The notes: generated by a model not told the origin, from the sequence alone. A stretch of 64,000 nt of DNA from Pacificimonas aurantium (GCF_020092905.1 NZ_JAGSGB010000001.1:1343861-1407860); one strand, 5' to 3'. Positions 11,286 to 20,527 are shown, counted from the stretch's first letter. Program-made: numbers and translations.

Positions 11286-11843
11286 TTACTCGGCCGCGTC
11301 GTCGGACTTCGCGTCGGACTTCGCCGTCGCGGCCTTCTTGGCGGGGGCCTTCTTCTTGGCAGGCGCCTTCTTTTCGGCGGCGGCCTTCGTTTCGGTCTTC
11401 GTCTCGGACTTGGCAGTGGCCTTCTTGGCGGGAGCCTTCTTCGGCGCCGCCTTGGATTCCGCGGCCTTCGTCTCGGGCGCCTTGGCTTCGGACGAATCGT
11501 CGGCCTTGGCTTCGGCCTTCGGCGCAGCCTTCTTGGCCGGCGCCTTACCGCCGAGCGCGGTGATCTTCAGGACCGTCAGCTGCTGCCGGTGACCCTGCGT
11601 GCGCTCATAGCCGTGACGGCGCTTCTTCTTGTAGACCTTGATCTTCTTGGACTTGGCCTGCTCGACGATCTCCGCGTGCACGACCTCCTTGGCGGCGTCC
11701 TTCAGATCGGCGCCTTCGCCCATCATAAGGACATCGTCGAGAGCGATCTTGTCGCCCACTTCGCCGTTGATCCGGTCAACGACAATCTTCTGGTCGGCGG
11801 CCACACGATACTGCTTGCCGCCCGTGCGCACGATCGCGAACAT
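11286..11843 (-). CDS. rplU: 50S ribosomal protein L21 with long Lys/Ala-rich tail
   Basis: L21 binds 23S rRNA in the 50S subunit. Residues 1 to about 103 are ordinary L21 (MFAIVRTGGKQYRV, VYKKKRRHGYERTQGHRQQ). About 80 further residues are a low-complexity tail built of KAAPKK, APAKK and SETKTE-like units, rich in Lys, Ala, Glu and Ser. The tail is in frame with no stop and has the same base composition as the gene, so it is a true extension; similar tails are known in sphingomonad L21. A promoter and a leader hairpin precede it. Confidence 0.93.
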   Translation of the reverse strand: MFAIVRTGGKQYRVAADQKIVVDRINGEVGDKIALDDVLMMGEGADLKDAAKEVVHAEIVEQAKSKKIKVYKKKRRHGYERTQGHRQQLTVLKITALGGKAPAKKAAPKAEAKADDSSEAKAPETKAAESKAAPKKAPAKKATAKSETKTETKAAAEKKAPAKKKAPAKKAATAKSDAKSDDAAE

Positions 11844-11877
11844 CGGGTCTTTCCAAACGGTCCTATAAAAACGAACA

Positions 11878-11918
11878 CAGCGGCCGCGCGAATCCTCGGA
11901 ACCGCGAGCTGGCCGCTG
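11878..11918 (-). promoter_or_regulatory. leader hairpin ahead of rplU
   Basis: CAGCGGCC (11878-11885) and GGCCGCTG (11911-11918) are a perfect 8-bp inverted repeat with a 25-base loop that can itself fold. It lies in the 5' leader between the predicted promoter (11930-11958) and the rplU start at 11843. It could be a site for ribosomal-protein feedback; that role is inference only. Confidence 0.4.
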
Positions 11919-11929
11919 AACGAACGCGC

Positions 11930-11958
11930 GAGATACTGGGGCCTGTCCGGTTCGTCAA
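11930..11958 (-). promoter_or_regulatory. sigma70-type promoter of rplU-rpmA
   Basis: On the minus strand TTGACG (11958-11953) and TATCTC (11935-11930) are separated by exactly 17 bases. This would give a leader of roughly 80 nt to the rplU start codon. Confidence 0.5.
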
Positions 11959-11993
11959 GACCGGACGGTCGCTGAGCGGCAGCCCGAACCCGG

Positions 11994-12350
11994 CTAGTGC
12001 GCCTGTGCGCCCTTCAGGTGATAGCGGCCGTCATGTCCGCGTTCGAACAGCTCTGCAAAGGCGGGGTGCATCGGTTCGCCGCCCTCATCGTCGGTCAGCA
12101 GGTTCTGCTGGCTGACATAGGCCACGTAGGCCTCCTGACCATTATCGGCCAGCAGGTGGTAATAGGGCTGCTCCTTTGCCGGGCGGATATCTTCGGGGAT
12201 TGCCTCATACCACTCGTCGGTATTCGCGAATTCCGGGTCCACATCGAATATGATCCCGCGGAAGGGAAAATATTTGTGTTTCACGACATCGCCGATGCCG
12301 AAGGAGGCGGACCGCATCGCCCCGCCCATCTTTTCGTCATCAAGCACCAT
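11994..12350 (-). CDS. hspQ: heat-shock protein HspQ (hemimethylated-DNA-binding-like YccV family)
   Basis: HspQ-family proteins are small factors linked in enterobacteria to Lon protease specificity and DnaA turnover. The core here is FGIGDVVKHKYFPFRGIIFDVDPEF, then WYEAIPEDIRPAKEQPYYHLLA and AYVSQQNLL, all hallmarks of the family. The open frame reaches 12416; I chose the ATG at 12350 because GGAG lies 6 bases upstream, giving 118 residues (an ATG at 12362 is the alternative). It is divergent from the glycosyltransferase gene at 12459. Confidence 0.85.
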   Translation of the reverse strand: MVLDDEKMGGAMRSASFGIGDVVKHKYFPFRGIIFDVDPEFANTDEWYEAIPEDIRPAKEQPYYHLLADNGQEAYVAYVSQQNLLTDDEGGEPMHPAFAELFERGHDGRYHLKGAQAH

Positions 12351-12458
12351 TGCGCTCTCCATATCCCGGCTCTTATGCGCTCCCGCATTATGTAGTGAGG
12401 TTGGGGCGCACTGCAAAATCTCGTGCGGTGCCCGCGGTCGTCAAAGGGTCGTGAAGCC

Positions 12459-13277
12459 ATGAATTATAGCGGGGAAGAACCTGGTTCATTGCGGTGGTCG
12501 GCGGTAATTCCCGTCTACAACGAACGCGACTACCTGCCGCGCACGCTCGCTTCTCTTGCCGACCAGGAACAGCCCGTGCGCATCCTCGTCGTCGACAACG
12601 GGTCGACGGACGGCTGTATCGAGGATGCCCGCGCGCTCGCCGCCGCGCGCGATCTCGAAATCGAATTCCTCGAAGAGGAGGCTCCCGGCCAGGTGCATGC
12701 GCTGAAACGGGGCATCGACGCCGCCGAGACCGAATTCGTCGCGATCTGCGACGCCGACACCTGGTACCCGCCGCACTATCTGACGCGCGCCGAAGAGCTG
12801 TTCGACGAGGGCGGCCGAAGCCGGGTCGCGCTGGGCGCGCTGCTGATGCCGGAGCGGTCTGGCGCTCTCGCCGACTGGTGGGCCGCGAACCGGCGGCTGG
12901 CTGCAGCGCGCCTGATGCCGCGGCAGAACCACACCAGCGGAGCGGCGCAGCTGTTCCGCACGAGCGCGCTCAAGGCTGCGGGCGGCTATGACGCGCGGCG
13001 CTGGCCCTATGTTCTGAAGGACCACGAGTTGATGGACCGCGTGCTGCAGCTGGGCGGCCAGACCTATGACCGCGACCTGTGGTGCATCAGTTCGGAACGG
13101 CGGGGCGACCGCAGGAAGGTGCGCTGGACGCTGTCCGAGCGGCTGCTTTACCACGTCATGCCCTTTTCGAAGAAGCGCTGGTTCTTCCACCGCTTCATGG
13201 CGCGCCGCTTCGAGCGGCGCGGGCAGAAGGACATCGTCCTTCGCGAGCAGAGCTGGAACGAGGCGGGGCAGGGCTGA
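12459..13277 (+). CDS. family 2 glycosyltransferase
   Basis: A GT-A fold glycosyltransferase of about 272 residues. It begins with SAVIPVYNERDYLPRTLASL and VDNGSTDGC, the nucleotide-sugar-binding half, and has the metal-binding ICDADTWYP (DxD-type). The later part contains FRTSALKAAGGYD and DHELMDRVLQLGG. The last 60 residues are basic and lack an obvious transmembrane segment. Donor and acceptor are unknown. Start chosen at the ATG with AAAGGG about 12 bases upstream. It is followed within 3 bases by the membrane protein at 13281, so the two are probably co-transcribed. Confidence 0.85.
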   Translation: MNYSGEEPGSLRWSAVIPVYNERDYLPRTLASLADQEQPVRILVVDNGSTDGCIEDARALAAARDLEIEFLEEEAPGQVHALKRGIDAAETEFVAICDADTWYPPHYLTRAEELFDEGGRSRVALGALLMPERSGALADWWAANRRLAAARLMPRQNHTSGAAQLFRTSALKAAGGYDARRWPYVLKDHELMDRVLQLGGQTYDRDLWCISSERRGDRRKVRWTLSERLLYHVMPFSKKRWFFHRFMARRFERRGQKDIVLREQSWNEAGQG

Positions 13278-13280
13278 ACC

Positions 13281-14939
13281 ATGACCATGCCGGTCAGCGC
13301 CCATGCAGCTGCCCGAACGGTCGAACCCCATGGGGAAGCCGGCGGACTTGCCGGTCCGCTCATGCTGCTCCTTGCGGCGCTTCTCGGTTTCACGCTGCTG
13401 AAGCAGGGTACCGATTTCATTGCCGCCGAGCGGCCCGGACTGATCCTCGTCTGGTGCGGGGTCATCGCGCTGCTGACCGGCGCTTTTCTGCCGGTCGGCT
13501 ATGGTGCGCTGCCTGCCTACGCCCGCACGGCGCTGCGGGGAGGGGCGGTGTTCCTGGCGCTCTACTTCGCTCTGGAGCCGTTCGCGGTTCCCTATGTGAC
13601 CCTGCCGCTCGATCATCCGGCGGTGCTGTTCCACGGCCATGTGCGCTGGGCGGCAATCCCGCTGGCCATGCTTGGGGTCTGGCGGCCGTCGGCCGTCTTC
13701 GGCGCTGCCATGCTGCTCTGGATGACGCGCGGCCTGCACAGCGAGCTCACCGGCTTCTATTTCTCCGATCTCGACATCCGCAACGTTGCGGAGATTCTCA
13801 CCTTCTGGGGAATCGGTTTCTGCTTCATTGCGCTGGCGGCCAGGCTTCCGCTGTCCGCAATGCGGCTCGGCCTGACCGGGCCGGAGCGGCTGCGGGCGGC
13901 GATCATGGTCCTGACGGCAGGGATCGGCGCGCATCTCGCCAACTATTTCTGGTCCGGGCTTGCAAAGCTGTGGATGGACGGGGGGATCCTCTCCTGGATC
14001 CTGGACAACCGCCTGGCCGACGGCATTCCCGGCGCGCTGGAAAAGGGCACGCTGCCCTACGCAGCTTCGCCGGAGCTGGTGCAACTCGGCTATGACGCTT
14101 TGATCCTGCTACAGGTGCCGGTGAATCTGGCAGCCTTCGGCCTGCAGATATTTGCCATTGCCGCACCGCTGAGGAAGAAATGGCTGCTGCTGGCGACGAT
14201 CGGCTACGATATCTTCCACGTCGCCGTCTGGCTCGCGCTCGGCCTCCTTTTCTGGAAGTGGATCGCGCTCAACTTCATCATAACGGCGATCCTGGTAGCC
14301 ATGCCGGAGACCGCCTGGTCGAGGACGGCGCGGGCGACGACGATGAGCTTCGTCGTGCTCGGCATGCTCTTGTTCCGGACCGCGACCCTTGCCTGGTATG
14401 ATTCGCCCGGGTTCACCTCGCCCTATTTCGTCGCGCGGCTGGCGGACGGACGCGAGATGCGCATTCCCAATGCCTTTTTCCGCTCCTCCTCCTACCAGGT
14501 CTCGCAAGGGCGGCTCTGGTGGCCCGCAGAAGCCGGCCACTTCCGCCATTCCATCTGGGGTTCGGTGCTCAGTTACGACGACCTCGACGCCGGGCGGCGC
14601 TGCGAAGCGCGGGAGATCGCTCTCGATGCCGAGCCGCTTTACGGCCCGCCGGAGCGCCTCGCCGAATTCGTGCGCGCCTATCACCGGCAGATGCAGCCGC
14701 GTTTGGACGAGGACGGGCGGCTCGCCTATTATCTGGTGCCGCACCATCACGTGCCCAGCCCCTTTGTGGCCGACCCCTTCTACGCGGTCGACAAGCGGCG
14801 CATCGACACTTACCTCTTTCGCCTCGACAGCGTGTGCCTGGGTATCGAGGACGGTCGGCTGACCCGGCGCGTCCTGAAGCGGACCGAACTCCCGCTTTAC
14901 GATCCGCAGACGGACGAACTGCTGACCGGCGCCGACTGA
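13281..14939 (+). CDS. HTTM-like multi-pass membrane protein
   Basis: A 552-residue protein with about ten hydrophobic segments in its first 370 residues, followed by a soluble C-terminal part of about 170 residues rich in aromatic and charged residues (WWPAEAGHFRHSIWGSV, YLVPHHHVPSPFVADPF). The membrane part contains the segment FWSGLAKLWMDGG and IGYDIFHVAVWLALG, which resembles HTTM (vitamin K carboxylase-like) domain proteins. The next gene encodes a DCC-type thiol protein, a partner often seen beside HTTM proteins, which supports the call. The reaction, if any, is unknown. Starts 3 bases after the glycosyltransferase stop. Confidence 0.55.
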   Translation: MTMPVSAHAAARTVEPHGEAGGLAGPLMLLLAALLGFTLLKQGTDFIAAERPGLILVWCGVIALLTGAFLPVGYGALPAYARTALRGGAVFLALYFALEPFAVPYVTLPLDHPAVLFHGHVRWAAIPLAMLGVWRPSAVFGAAMLLWMTRGLHSELTGFYFSDLDIRNVAEILTFWGIGFCFIALAARLPLSAMRLGLTGPERLRAAIMVLTAGIGAHLANYFWSGLAKLWMDGGILSWILDNRLADGIPGALEKGTLPYAASPELVQLGYDALILLQVPVNLAAFGLQIFAIAAPLRKKWLLLATIGYDIFHVAVWLALGLLFWKWIALNFIITAILVAMPETAWSRTARATTMSFVVLGMLLFRTATLAWYDSPGFTSPYFVARLADGREMRIPNAFFRSSSYQVSQGRLWWPAEAGHFRHSIWGSVLSYDDLDAGRRCEAREIALDAEPLYGPPERLAEFVRAYHRQMQPRLDEDGRLAYYLVPHHHVPSPFVADPFYAVDKRRIDTYLFRLDSVCLGIEDGRLTRRVLKRTELPLYDPQTDELLTGAD

Positions 14940-14964
14940 CGCCGGCCCGACCGAAGGGACGGCG

Positions 14965-15405
14965 ATGGTGGACAGGAATGCAGCCGCAGCTGGATCGGAC
15001 AGGGACCCGATCTACATCGTCTATGACGGCGACTGCCCCTTTTGCACCGCCTATGTGAAGATGGCCCGTTTGCAGAAGGCGGCCGGCCCCGTGGAGCTGC
15101 TGGACGCCCGTCAGCCCCATCCGGTCGTCGACGAGGTCGTCTCGCAGGGGTTCGATCTGGACGAGGGCATGGCGATGAAGATCGGGGGCGACATCCTGCA
15201 CGGGGACGAGGTGGTCCACCGCATATCCCTCATGACGACGCCGAATCCGGGCATGAACGGTCTTGCCGCGAAGATCCTGAAGGACCGGCGCCGCGCCCGG
15301 CTGCTCTATCCGTGGCTGCGGCGCGGACGTAACCTGGCCCTGACCCTGCTGGGCAAGCGGCGTATCCGCACGGCCGGCGCCAAGGGGGCGGGCTCGCAGA
15401 CCTGA
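14965..15405 (+). CDS. DCC-family (DUF393) thiol-disulfide oxidoreductase-like protein
   Basis: A 146-residue protein with the diagnostic YDGDCPFC motif near the N-terminus (a DxxCxxC thioredoxin-like site) followed by a short alpha/beta domain. LLDARQPHP and GDEVVHRISLMTTP follow the family pattern. The C-terminal 40 residues are very basic. It lies 25 bases after the HTTM-like membrane protein. DCC proteins are presumed thiol oxidoreductases acting with membrane partners, so a role in redox chemistry on that partner is a reasonable inference. Confidence 0.8.
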   Translation: MVDRNAAAAGSDRDPIYIVYDGDCPFCTAYVKMARLQKAAGPVELLDARQPHPVVDEVVSQGFDLDEGMAMKIGGDILHGDEVVHRISLMTTPNPGMNGLAAKILKDRRRARLLYPWLRRGRNLALTLLGKRRIRTAGAKGAGSQT

Positions 15406-15561
15406 CCGGCTGCCGAGCCCGTGCGCCGCCTGCGCGCCCCGTGCCGCACTGGGAGGCGCGAACTGACCTTTTCAAATCATGCCGCTGCGGTTATGAGGCC
15501 GCGCTTCGACCGTGGCCCCCTGATCCCCTGGATCACCTGGCGGGCCGCGCACCCTGTATGC

Positions 15562-15651
<90 letters not shown>

Positions 15652-15939
15652 CACAGTTCATCTTTATTCCCAGTTCGTTAGGGCGATCCCGCAAGCCCGC
15701 GAAACCGCGCGGAATCTTAGGCTGAAACCGTCGTGCCTGCGGGACTTCTTCATCGGCGAGAAATTCGTGACCGCGTTAGCGGACAGAGTATGAACTTGTC
15801 AGGGTCTTGTATGAAGCTGTCGCGGCGGCGTCATCGCGGTGCTGCAATGGCGGCACTGGGGGCACCGCGAGCAGGGTGTTCTAGGTCTCAGCCCGCCGCG
15901 AACCTGATTGATACGACCACTGCTGCCGCAATCGGCCTT

Positions 15940-16713
15940 CTAGGCGCGTCCAGTCGGCACGACCACAGGCGTTCCAGACAGTTCCTCCAGCCGCGCACGG
16001 ATGCCGTAGACCGTCCGGAACCGCTCCGGCGTTAGCACCGCATGCGGTGGCCCCTCGGCGACCAGTTCCCCTTCATGCAGCAGCAACAACCGGTCGCAAT
16101 AGCGGGCCGCCATGCCGAGATCGTGAAGAATCGCGGCGACCAGCATGCCTCCGTCCGCGCGCTGTTTCAGAAGGTTCATGACGTCGAGCTGGTGGGCCGG
16201 GTCGAGCGCCGCAAGCGGTTCATCGACGATCATTGCCCCTGCTTCGACAGCGAGCGCGCAAGCCAGAAGTGCCCGCGCCTGCTCGCCGCCGGACAGGGTC
16301 GTGGCGTCGCGGCTGCGCAAATGCGCGATGTTGGCGGCCGTCAGCGCAGCTTCGATGGCGGCGCGGTCCCTTTCCGACAGCTTCGAGAATGGCGCAAGAT
16401 GCGGCAGGCGGCCCAGCGCGACCAGGCGCTCGACGCTGAGCGGCCAGTGCAGCGACTGCCCCTGCGCGAGATAGGCGATCTTGCGTGCCACGTCGGCGCG
16501 CGACAGCTGCCTACTGTCGCGGCCATCAATGAGGATGCGACCGCTTGCCGGCGTCAGCAGACCGAGGATGGCGCGCGCCAGCGTCGACTTCCCCGCGCCG
16601 TTCGGACCGACGATGCCGACAAATTCACCCGGGTAGAGGGCTAGGTCGATGTTTCGCAGGATCGGCGTTCGATCTTGCGAGACGTGAACGCCCGATAGCT
16701 CGATCCGTGGCAT
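15940..16713 (-). CDS. btuD: vitamin B12 ABC transporter ATP-binding protein
   Basis: This is the ATPase of a BtuCD-F type importer, energising cobalamin passage across the inner membrane. The 257-residue protein has Walker A GPNGAGKST, a Q-loop (YLAQGQSLHWPLSV), signature LSGGEQ, Walker B AMIVDEP and H-loop ILHDLG. By sequence alone it could equally belong to an iron-siderophore importer (FecE-like). The neighbours btuC, btuF, a BtuB-type receptor and a cobalamin riboswitch point to B12. Its ATG follows directly on the btuC stop (TAA-ATG). Confidence 0.85.
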   Translation of the reverse strand: MPRIELSGVHVSQDRTPILRNIDLALYPGEFVGIVGPNGAGKSTLARAILGLLTPASGRILIDGRDSRQLSRADVARKIAYLAQGQSLHWPLSVERLVALGRLPHLAPFSKLSERDRAAIEAALTAANIAHLRSRDATTLSGGEQARALLACALAVEAGAMIVDEPLAALDPAHQLDVMNLLKQRADGGMLVAAILHDLGMAARYCDRLLLLHEGELVAEGPPHAVLTPERFRTVYGIRARLEELSGTPVVVPTGRA

Positions 16714-17712
16714 TTACCAGACCCTCCGGGCGCGCAGCAGATAAACGAGGAAAACGGGCACGCCCAAAAAGGCGGTGACGACCCCCAGCTTCAGCTCGTT
16801 CGTGGTAGGCAGAAGGCGTACGAAAAGGTCGGCGAGCGTCAGAAGGCATGCGCCGGCAAAGGCAGAGGGGAGAAGCGCTGCCGACGGGCTTTTGTCCGTC
16901 AGGGGCCGTACCATGTGGGGCACGATCAGCCCGACGAAGCCGATCGCGCCGGAGACCGCGACGGCGCCGCCAACCCCCAGCGCGGTTCCGGTCAGGATGC
17001 GAAGGCGCAGGCGTTTGAGGTCGACGCCGAGCGCCTTGGCGCCGTCCTCGCCCAGCGTCAGGCCGTCGAGAGCGCGGCCATTCCAAAGCAGCAGCGCCAT
17101 CCCGGCGACGATCGGCGGCAGCGCCATGAAAAGATCACCGAAAGATCGGTCCTCCAGGCTGCCGAGAAGCCAGGTCATGATCTCCAGTGCGGCAAAGGGA
17201 TTTGACGACAGGTTGAGGGCGAGGCTGATGCCCGCGCTCGCGGCCGTGGCGATCGCTATCCCCGCCAGAATGAGGGTGAGGGGGCTCTCGCCCCTGCCGC
17301 TGAGCAGGAACAGCAGTCCGAGCGCGAGAAGCGCAGCGGCCACTGCGAGCACCGGGACCGCGAAGGCCGACAGCGAGGCAAAGCCGAAATAGAGCGCCGT
17401 GACGGCACCGAGAGCCGCGGCGTTGGAGGCGCCGAGGACCCCGGGTTCGGCCAGCGGGTTCCTGAGATATCCCTGTAACGCCGCGCCGCTGAGGCCGAGT
17501 ATGGCGCCGACGAGAAGACCGAGAAGCGCGCGCGGCAGGCGCAATTCGAACAGGATAGCGCGAATGACTGGGTCGCCGCTGCCGTCCAGCGCGTGTCGCC
17601 ACAGAAGCGTCGGCGGAATGTCCGCTGTCCCGAAGCTGAGCGATAGAAAGGCGCACAGGACTGCTAGCGCCGCAAGCCCGGCGGACAGGTGCCTGGTCCA
17701 GCGACGTCTCAT
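16714..17712 (-). CDS. btuC: vitamin B12 ABC transporter permease
   Basis: A FecCD/BtuC-family permease, polytopic with about ten hydrophobic helices. Recognisable segments are LRLPRALLGLLVGAILGLSG, GYLRNPLAEPGVLGASNAAA, GFVGLIVPHMVRPL and the C-terminal TTNELKLGVVTAFLGVPVFL. The open frame extends to 17769, but the ATG at 17712 (MRRRWTRHLSAGL) gives a normal N-terminus of 332 residues. It is divergent from btuF with an 80-base gap that has no riboswitch, so permease and ATPase are probably not under direct B12 control by RNA. Confidence 0.87.
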   Translation of the reverse strand: MRRRWTRHLSAGLAALAVLCAFLSLSFGTADIPPTLLWRHALDGSGDPVIRAILFELRLPRALLGLLVGAILGLSGAALQGYLRNPLAEPGVLGASNAAALGAVTALYFGFASLSAFAVPVLAVAAALLALGLLFLLSGRGESPLTLILAGIAIATAASAGISLALNLSSNPFAALEIMTWLLGSLEDRSFGDLFMALPPIVAGMALLLWNGRALDGLTLGEDGAKALGVDLKRLRLRILTGTALGVGGAVAVSGAIGFVGLIVPHMVRPLTDKSPSAALLPSAFAGACLLTLADLFVRLLPTTNELKLGVVTAFLGVPVFLVYLLRARRVW

Positions 17713-17792
17713 CGACCTGCCGAACCGGAATGGCGACGCGACATTGCCAAGGCCGGGCCGCTGCGGCACGGAGCGGCGCGGAGGAGTTCCGA

Positions 17793-18635
17793 ATGCCGAC
17801 TGCCCGCCTTATCCTTCTGCTCTGCGCCTGTGCCGCGGCGGCTTTCGGCGCTGCCCGGGCGGCGGCGGCACCGGAGCGGATACTCTCGCTCAACCTCTGC
17901 GCCGACCAGTATCTGCTGGCGCTCGCCGACCCCTCCCAGATCGCGGCTCTCACCAGCTTTGCGACGGACCCGCACATGTCGGCGGCGGCGGGGCAGGCCG
18001 AGGCATTCGCTTCGACTGGCGGAAGCATCGAAGAGGTGCTCGCCATCCGCCCCGATCTTGTGATCGCTACGCCCTTTTCGCGCGCGGAACGCGGAAGGCT
18101 TATGCAAAAGTTCGGAGTCGAGACCGTCAGCCTCCAGCCGGCGAACAGCTTTCTCGAGGTGGAGGACCGAATACGCGAAGTCGGCCAGCTCGTCGGCCGG
18201 TCGGCCCGCGCCGAGCTCCTGGTTGCAGACATGCGCGCCTCGCTCGCGGCGCTCCCCCGCAACCCCGGCCAGGACCGGACCGCCGCCTATTATCAGCGCC
18301 GCGGCTATCTGACCGGCGGCGAGACGCTGGTCGACGACCTGATGCAGCGGGCGGGCCTTCGCAACTTGGCGACAGAGCTCGGACGACCGGCCCTGTCGCG
18401 CCTGTCGCTGGAGGAGATCGCTCTCGCGCGGCCGGACTTCCTGATCGTCGAGGAGGCCACGCTGGACGCGCCCGACCGCGGCGCTGCGATGCTGCGCCAT
18501 CCGCTGCTCGAGGACATTCCGCGGCTCGTCCTGCCGCAAGCGTGGACGGTGTGCGGCGGGCCGGCCTACGTCAGGGCCGCCGCTGCGCTTGCAGAGCAGC
18601 TTCGGCGGGCCGACGCGGACCCGCCAGTTCGCTGA
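17793..18635 (+). CDS. btuF: periplasmic cobalamin-binding protein of the ABC importer
   Basis: A 280-residue class III substrate-binding protein. It begins with a signal peptide (MPTARLILLLCACAAAAFGA), followed by ERILSLNLCADQYLLAL and PDLVIATPF, typical of BtuF/FecB-type proteins, and ends in a LAEQL helix. The start at 17793 has GGAGG 8 bases upstream; longer frames would bury the signal peptide. It is divergent from btuC and converges on btuB, 20 bases from its stop. Ligand is inferred from the locus; the protein alone would only say metal-chelate or B12 binding. Confidence 0.8.
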   Translation: MPTARLILLLCACAAAAFGAARAAAAPERILSLNLCADQYLLALADPSQIAALTSFATDPHMSAAAGQAEAFASTGGSIEEVLAIRPDLVIATPFSRAERGRLMQKFGVETVSLQPANSFLEVEDRIREVGQLVGRSARAELLVADMRASLAALPRNPGQDRTAAYYQRRGYLTGGETLVDDLMQRAGLRNLATELGRPALSRLSLEEIALARPDFLIVEEATLDAPDRGAAMLRHPLLEDIPRLVLPQAWTVCGGPAYVRAAAALAEQLRRADADPPVR

Positions 18636-18655
18636 CCGGATCCGCGCCGACTGCA

Positions 18656-20527
18656 TCAGAAATTCACCCTGACGCCGCCATAGGCACTTCGGCCAAGAGC
18701 ATTCTTGCCGAATTGGACCTGGTATTCATTGTCGAAGAGATTCGTCACACGGCCGAACAGTTCGACTTCATCGGTCAGGGGCAATGACCCGAGCAGGTCG
18801 GTAACGACAAACCCGTCGGTTTCCCCGCCATAGGCGGCGGCGTTGTCGCTGCTGAACCGGACCCGGGCAGTGACGGAAAAACGGTCGCGAGGCGAAACGG
18901 TGAGAGCGGTCGTGCCGCTATGTTCCGGCCGGCCGATATCGCTATAGTCGCCCGTGTCGTCGCTGGCTTCCTCTGCGCTGACATAGGTGTAGCTCTGCGT
19001 CAGGGTCAGTCCTTCCAGGGGCTGCAGTGCGAAGGCCAGTTCGATGCCCGAGCTACGCGTCCGGCCTAGCTGCGCATAGCCACCAAATGGTGGCCGGGTG
19101 CCGTCGAACACGATCTCGTTGGTCACCTTCGTGAAGAAGACGCTCGCTTGCGCCGTCAGGGACCCGAAGTCGAGGTCGATGCCGACATCTCCGCCTTCGC
19201 TCGTTTCGACCTCCAGCTCGGCATTGCCGTAGCTGGGATCGAACAACTGGTAGAGGCCGGGCGCCTTTGCACCAGTGCCGAAACTGCCGCGGAGCTTAGC
19301 GGTGCCGCCGGCCACGTCGGCGATCAGATAGGCGGCTGTCGCGCGGTAGGTATCATAGCTACCGAAGCGGCTGTTGTCGTCCAGCCGGGCGGCGCCCGTC
19401 AGGGTCAGCCCCTCGGCGGGGAACAGCGCCACTTCGCCGTAGACCGACTTCGTGTCGATCGAGGCGTCGAACTCGCCGGAAAACAGCGTAACCTGCTCGG
19501 TACGCTCCTCTTCGTAATTGGCGCCTGCCGCAAACTGGAGCAGGTCGCTCGCCGCGTAAGCGAGGTCCAGCGACAGGACATTCTTCGTGCCTTCGTAAAC
19601 ATCGCCATCGGGGCTGTTATACTGACCGAAATAGACGCGTTCGACATCGTAGCGGCTGGCTGTCACATCGGCGGAGAAGCTGTCGTCGTCGCTGGCGAAG
19701 CGCCCCGTCGCTGCCACGGCGAATTCTTCCACCTCAGCCGTATCCGAACTGTCGGACGCCGTGTTGTCGAGATCGGTGTCGGCATCCAGCCAGTAGCCGA
19801 TCAGCTGCAGCTCGAGATTCGGTGAAACTTCCAGTCCCGCGCGGCCACTGAAGCCGTAGCGGGAATAGGCATCGTCCTCGGCCTCCGTTCCAGGCGCGGG
19901 ATCGGTAAGCGAGGGGCCGTCATGCTGATAGCCGGTGGCCGTCACGCGAACGTCCAGCGGCCCGGTTTTGCCGAGGATCGACGCCCCTCCGTTCCATGTG
20001 TCGTAACTGCCATACTCGGCTTCCGCCGCGACATCGAAGCCGTCGCGCTCGGCCCGCTTCGTGACGATGTTGACGACGCCGCCGATCGCGTCGGAGCCGT
20101 AGAGGGAACTCTGGTTGCCGCGCAGGATTTCTATCCGGTCGATGTCCTGGGTAATCAGATGGTCGACCTGATACTGGGTGCTGATCACGCTCGGGTCACC
20201 GAGCTCGATGCCGTCGACCAGATACAGGACCTGGTCGTTGGCCGAGCCGCGGATGCTGACACTTGTCATGTCGCCCGGCCGGTCGGTCGTCACCTGGACC
20301 CCCGGTACGTCCTGCAGGAGGGTATTGAGAAAGATGTACTGGCCGCGCTCGATCTCCGCGGCCTTCACGACGGTATAGGCACTGCCCACCTCGCGCGGCT
20401 CCAGCGGCAGGCGGCTTGCGGTGATAACGATCTCGTCCCTGTCGGCATCCAGCGGGGCGCTGGTCTGCGCAAGGGCCGGCGAGCAGAGGCCCAGGGCCAG
20501 GGTAGTGAGGGATAGTCTTGTCTTCAC
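18656..20527 (-). CDS. btuB: TonB-dependent vitamin B12 receptor
   Basis: An outer-membrane beta-barrel receptor for cobalamin. The 623-residue precursor has a signal peptide (MKTRLSLTTLALGLCSPALA), a TonB box-like DEIVITASRLP, a plug domain (DVPGVQVTTDRPGDMTSVSIR, QDIDRIEILRGNQSSLYGS, AIGGVVNIVTK) and a barrel ending in VRVNF with terminal Phe. Start is GTG at 20527, with GGGAG 7 bases upstream and an immediate signal peptide. A cobalamin riboswitch lies about 200 bases upstream, which fixes the substrate with good confidence and predicts repression when B12 is plentiful. Confidence 0.92.
   Translation of the reverse strand: MKTRLSLTTLALGLCSPALAQTSAPLDADRDEIVITASRLPLEPREVGSAYTVVKAAEIERGQYIFLNTLLQDVPGVQVTTDRPGDMTSVSIRGSANDQVLYLVDGIELGDPSVISTQYQVDHLITQDIDRIEILRGNQSSLYGSDAIGGVVNIVTKRAERDGFDVAAEAEYGSYDTWNGGASILGKTGPLDVRVTATGYQHDGPSLTDPAPGTEAEDDAYSRYGFSGRAGLEVSPNLELQLIGYWLDADTDLDNTASDSSDTAEVEEFAVAATGRFASDDDSFSADVTASRYDVERVYFGQYNSPDGDVYEGTKNVLSLDLAYAASDLLQFAAGANYEEERTEQVTLFSGEFDASIDTKSVYGEVALFPAEGLTLTGAARLDDNSRFGSYDTYRATAAYLIADVAGGTAKLRGSFGTGAKAPGLYQLFDPSYGNAELEVETSEGGDVGIDLDFGSLTAQASVFFTKVTNEIVFDGTRPPFGGYAQLGRTRSSGIELAFALQPLEGLTLTQSYTYVSAEEASDDTGDYSDIGRPEHSGTTALTVSPRDRFSVTARVRFSSDNAAAYGGETDGFVVTDLLGSLPLTDEVELFGRVTNLFDNEYQVQFGKNALGRSAYGGVRVNF

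Noticed and set aside
15652..15939. Possible small gene or RNA after tRNA-Ser (for example a 100-residue plus frame from 15733)
   Set aside because: No SD, no motif and an Arg-rich composition; the frame runs into btuD antisense. No hairpin with a T-run was found.
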